Shown here: positions 61,447-64,000 of the stretch, piece by piece
How the letters are laid out: each line of letters starts with the position of its first letter
Position numbering within the stretch: the stretch's first letter is position 1
Source of the DNA: Fen731 sp964481885
Lineage (GTDB): Bacteria > Actinomycetota > Humimicrobiia > Humimicrobiales > Humimicrobiaceae
Direction of reading: 5' to 3'
Assembly (NCBI GenBank): GCA_964481885.1
Contig: CAYZUS010000010.1
Location: 8,348-72,347 of the forward strand
DNA: 64,000 nucleotides
Program-made: the position numbers and the translations under genes
Notes under the pieces: model-generated
What the model saw: the letters and a program-made list of their open reading frames with translations, nothing else
Told to the model about the DNA's origin: nothing
Database searches by the model: none

Positions 61447-62618
61447 CAAATACGTGGGAGCTGCTCGCTGTAGTAAAGGTCAAGCATTCTTTTCGTACCG
61501 ATTTCTGTGTTTAAAATAACTCTTCCGCTGCCCTTTTTGGTGACTTTTCCTATGATGCAGGCATCTTTGCCGTATTTATTTTTTCGGGCAGCTTCAAGGA
61601 CCACTGGGGCATCTTCTGCGGATACGAAAAATACCATTTTCCCTTCGTTTGCTACATATAATGGGTCCATTCCAAGAAACTCGCAGATACCCCTGGTTTC
61701 TCTTTTGACAGGGATTGACTCATTTGAGATCTCAAAATCATGTCTGGAGGCAAGGGCAAGTTCAAATAATACTCTTGCAAGTCCGCCCCTTGTAGCATCT
61801 CTTATTGCGTGAATATTTCCTGATACTGAAATCAGTTCAGCAACCAGAGGGCTTAAGGGGGCGCAATCACTTTGAAGGGCCGTTTTAAAATCGAATTCTT
61901 TCCTTTTGCTTAAAATAGCAATACCATGATCTCCAACAGTTCCGCTGACAATAATAATATCATTTGTTTCTATTCTTGAGGGCGAGATATTAACTTCTTC
62001 ATCAATTAACCCTATGCCGGCTGTATTTATATATATTTTGTCGGCACTACCTTTCTCAACAACTTTTGTATCGCCTGCAACTATTTTTAGTATTATTTCA
62101 TTATTAATCTTTGTGTTATTGTTGCTTTTATTATCATTTTTATAATTGCTGTCTTTCGGATGGCTGCCGGCAACACTGCTGTTAATATCATTCAGTGTGG
62201 CGCTGACTGACTTCATTATCATTTCAAGGTCCTTTATCGGGAATCCTTCTTCAAGTATAAGTGAAAAGCTTAAAAAACAGGGCATGGCCCCGCTTGACGC
62301 AAGGTCATTTACAGTGCCGCATATGCTAAGCTTTCCAATATCCCCTCCGGGAAAAAAGATGGGGTTTATTACAAAGCTGTCGGTAGTAAAGGCAATTTTT
62401 TTTCCGGGAAGCCTAAGAACAGCGCTATCTTCAAATCTGTCAAGAATATCATTATTTATATGTTTTGAAATGATATTGCTTATAAGCTCACTGCTTTTCA
62501 GGCCTCCGTCACCATGAGACATAAGGATAACTTCGCCCTGTTTTTTTACACCCTGAAGTTTTACTGGTCCGTTTTGTTTCTTTTCGTTTTCAGCTATCTC
62601 TTTTTGATGTTTTGGCAT
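61443..62618 (-). CDS. hypE: hydrogenase maturation protein HypE
   Basis: 391 aa. Dehydrates the carbamoyl group on its C-terminal Cys to the cyanide ligand of the NiFe site. The C-terminus ends PRIC, the hallmark. Other motifs: MSHGDGGLKSSELI, TDSFVINPIFFPGGDIGKLSI, GTVNDLASSGA, KIVAGDTKVVEKG, GTVGDHGIAILS and DATRGGLA. A low-complexity Asn/Lys/Ser-rich insert of about 25 residues interrupts the region just before KIVAGDTKVV (residues about 148-172), where most HypE have a short turn. An N-terminal extension of about 30 residues precedes the usual start near VILMSHGDGG; an internal ATG there (MSHGDGG, about residue 33) could be used instead. Confidence 0.94.
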   Translation of the reverse strand: MPKHQKEIAENEKKQNGPVKLQGVKKQGEVILMSHGDGGLKSSELISNIISKHINNDILDRFEDSAVLRLPGKKIAFTTDSFVINPIFFPGGDIGKLSICGTVNDLASSGAMPCFLSFSLILEEGFPIKDLEMIMKSVSATLNDINSSVAGSHPKDSNYKNDNKSNNNTKINNEIILKIVAGDTKVVEKGSADKIYINTAGIGLIDEEVNISPSRIETNDIIIVSGTVGDHGIAILSKRKEFDFKTALQSDCAPLSPLVAELISVSGNIHAIRDATRGGLARVLFELALASRHDFEISNESIPVKRETRGICEFLGMDPLYVANEGKMVFFVSAEDAPVVLEAARKNKYGKDACIIGKVTKKGSGRVILNTEIGTKRMLDLYYSEQLPRIC

Positions 62619-62676
62619 ATTGGATTAGTTCTCCTAATGGTAAAAGTGATTTTCTATCGTATTAGTTAAAAAGTTC

Positions 62677-64000
62677 TTAAGATCGTAATTTCAGGTACTT
62701 GAAATATGCTGCACAGGTGCCCTCGCTTGATACCATGCAAGGCCCCACCGGATTATCGGGCCTGCAGGAGTTTCCAAAGAGTAAGCATTCAACAGGTTTC
62801 AGTATTCCCTTTAAAACCATTCCGCATTTGCATCCGGCCGGCTCTTTTGAGGAGAATTTCCTGACAGGGAACAATATTTTTGCATCAAATTCTGCAAAGC
62901 TTTCTTTTATTTTTAATCCACTCTGCGCAATCATACCCAGTCCTCTCCAGGAACAATCCTGTGTTTCAAAAACTTCGTATATTGCCTTAACAGCTGTCGG
63001 GTTTCCTTCGGGTCGAACAACTCTTTGGTATTCTATTTCAACTTTTGCCTCTGTATTCTTTATCTGCTTTAAAATCATTAAAATAGAAATCAGGACATCA
63101 TAAGCATCAAAACCTGCTATGACTCCGGGAATATTATAATCCTTTGCTGTAAACAGATATGGGTCCGAGCCTATTATTACAGACACATGCCCGGGAAGTA
63201 AAAATCCACTGATGTTGACCTCTTTGTCTGCAAGCAGAGCTTTCAGCGCAGGAGGAACTATCTTGTGTGTTGAAAAAACAGAAAAATTCTTAATGTTTTT
63301 TTCACGGGCCCGTTTGATAATAACAGATGTCATTGGCACGGTTGTCTCAAAACCTATGGCAATAAATACCACTTTTTTATCCGGGTTGTCGGCTGCAAAA
63401 TTCAGTGCATCAAGGGGAGAGTAGCATATCCTGATATCTTTTCCTGAAGATTTTTCCAAAAACAGGCTCGAATGGGTCCCGGGAACCCTGAACATGTCCC
63501 CAAATGTAAATGCTGTAACCTCATAACTCTTAATCATTTCTATCATAGTGTCAATATCTGAAGCTGAAGTCACGCAGACGGGGCAGCCGGGGCCGCTTAT
63601 TAAAGAAATTTCAGGAGGGAGAAGCTGTGAGATGCCATTTCTTGCAATTGACATCGTGTGGGTTCCACATACTTCCATTATATTGATTTTGTCCGGTTTG
63701 TTTGTGCCGGGCTTTTCAGACAGCATAGTATTTCGAACTGCAACTGATTGTCGGGATATGTCCGCCGAAACGCTATTTATTTCAGAAACAATATTGTTTA
63801 TATTCCAGTCAGAATCGCCTGGGTTACTGCTGTTGCCGCCACCCGGACCACCGCCGCTGCCTCTGTCATGGTTACTGTCGCAACTTTTCATATCACAATC
63901 AGCATTTCCGGGATCGCTGTTGTCTACACCTGGCTTCCTGCCACTACTTTTCATATCACAATCAGCATTTCCGGGATCGCTGTTGTCTACACCTGGCTTC
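62677..64000 (-). CDS. hypD: hydrogenase maturation protein HypD with repeat-bearing N-terminal extension (runs off the window)
   Basis: At least 425 aa from the ATG at 63954, and the frame stays open to the window edge. HypD joins HypC to place the Fe(CO)(CN)2 unit. Core motifs: MEVCGTHTMSIARNGI, SGPGCPVCVTS, FGDMFRVPGTHSSL, GFETTVPMTS, FSTHKIVPPAL, and the C-terminal 4Fe-4S region AGCKCGMVLKG...PVECLLFGNSC with GPCMVSSEGTCAAYFKY. The conserved domain begins near residue 50. Before it lies a Gly/Asn/Asp-rich stretch including GGGPGGG and a 63-bp repeat, absent from usual HypD. The true start is uncertain: ATG at 63954, ATG at 63891, or beyond 64000. Confidence 0.92.
   Translation of the reverse strand, partial: KPGVDNSDPGNADCDMKSSGRKPGVDNSDPGNADCDMKSCDSNHDRGSGGGPGGGNSSNPGDSDWNINNIVSEINSVSADISRQSVAVRNTMLSEKPGTNKPDKINIMEVCGTHTMSIARNGISQLLPPEISLISGPGCPVCVTSASDIDTMIEMIKSYEVTAFTFGDMFRVPGTHSSLFLEKSSGKDIRICYSPLDALNFAADNPDKKVVFIAIGFETTVPMTSVIIKRAREKNIKNFSVFSTHKIVPPALKALLADKEVNISGFLLPGHVSVIIGSDPYLFTAKDYNIPGVIAGFDAYDVLISILMILKQIKNTEAKVEIEYQRVVRPEGNPTAVKAIYEVFETQDCSWRGLGMIAQSGLKIKESFAEFDAKILFPVRKFSSKEPAGCKCGMVLKGILKPVECLLFGNSCRPDNPVGPCMVSSEGTCAAYFKYLKLRS
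63884..64000 (-). repeat. 63-bp tandem repeat in the hypD 5' extension
   Basis: The 54 bases starting at 63884 recur unchanged starting at 63947, a period of 63 bp (21 codons). Each unit encodes PGVDNSDPGNADCDMK. The second copy reaches the window edge, so more copies may follow. Confidence 0.92.

Overview
The window is bacterial chromosome from an AT-rich, flagellated, chemotactic anaerobe with hydrogen metabolism. It shows no rRNA, tRNA, CRISPR array or insertion sequence. The flagellar gene order (lytic transglycosylase, fliK, flgD, TIGR02530-type gene, flgE, flbD, motAB, fliLMNOPQR, flhBA) resembles that of Actinomycetota and some Gram-positive lineages. Together with a group 3b-like NiFe hydrogenase, NfnAB and GTP-dependent PEPCK it would fit a deep-branching anaerobic actinomycetote, but the lineage is inferred and not proven. 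A 100-N scaffold gap inside fliR shows that this is a draft assembly, probably metagenomic.

Layout: (1) 1-16330, one plus-strand flagellar operon covering hook assembly, stator, C-ring and export gate. It ends in a small membrane protein whose 3' end is partly duplicated. (2) 16332-19315, a minus-strand set: degenerate CheR-like protein, HDOD protein, CheX and CheY. (3) 19950-30452, a divergent chemosensory operon: a soluble receptor with two signalling tips, a triple-CheW protein with a zinc-binding CZB domain, CheB, a HEAT-repeat protein, CheR, CheY and a CheA with two HPt domains. (4) 30729-36799, signalling genes: Ser/Thr kinase fused to a J-domain, HD-GYP protein, a frameshifted B12-binding sensor and a GGDEF diguanylate cyclase. 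(5) 36978-41287, a membrane protein, PEPCK and a DUF1015 protein. (6) 41829-54065, hydrogen metabolism: hypB, a histidine kinase, a trimeric [FeFe] hydrogenase whose NuoF-type subunit is fused to a GltD-type flavoprotein, a receiver protein and a four-subunit NiFe hydrogenase. (7) 54341-58245, a RuBisCO-like protein convergent with a NitT/TauT-type ABC transporter. (8) 58458-64000, nfnAB and NiFe-hydrogenase maturation genes (protease, hypE, hypD). hypD runs off the window edge.

How the parts fit: the sigma-28-like element GCCGATAA precedes motA, the receptor gene and the HD-GYP gene, and a close variant precedes cheY, so motility, chemotaxis and c-di-GMP turnover look like one regulon. The hydrogenases and NfnAB could interconvert H2, ferredoxin, NADH and NADPH. 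The histidine kinase and the receiver gene flank the [FeFe] hydrogenase, and the promoter ahead of them carries two 11-bp-phased TTACAAA direct-repeat pairs.

The most unusual content is the chemosensory cluster built from fused modules (double-tip receptor, triple CheW with CZB, double-HPt CheA, and FliM without its usual CheY-binding peptide). Other unusual items are the kinase-J-domain protein, the HydB-GltD fusion, and many short direct repeats at gene boundaries.
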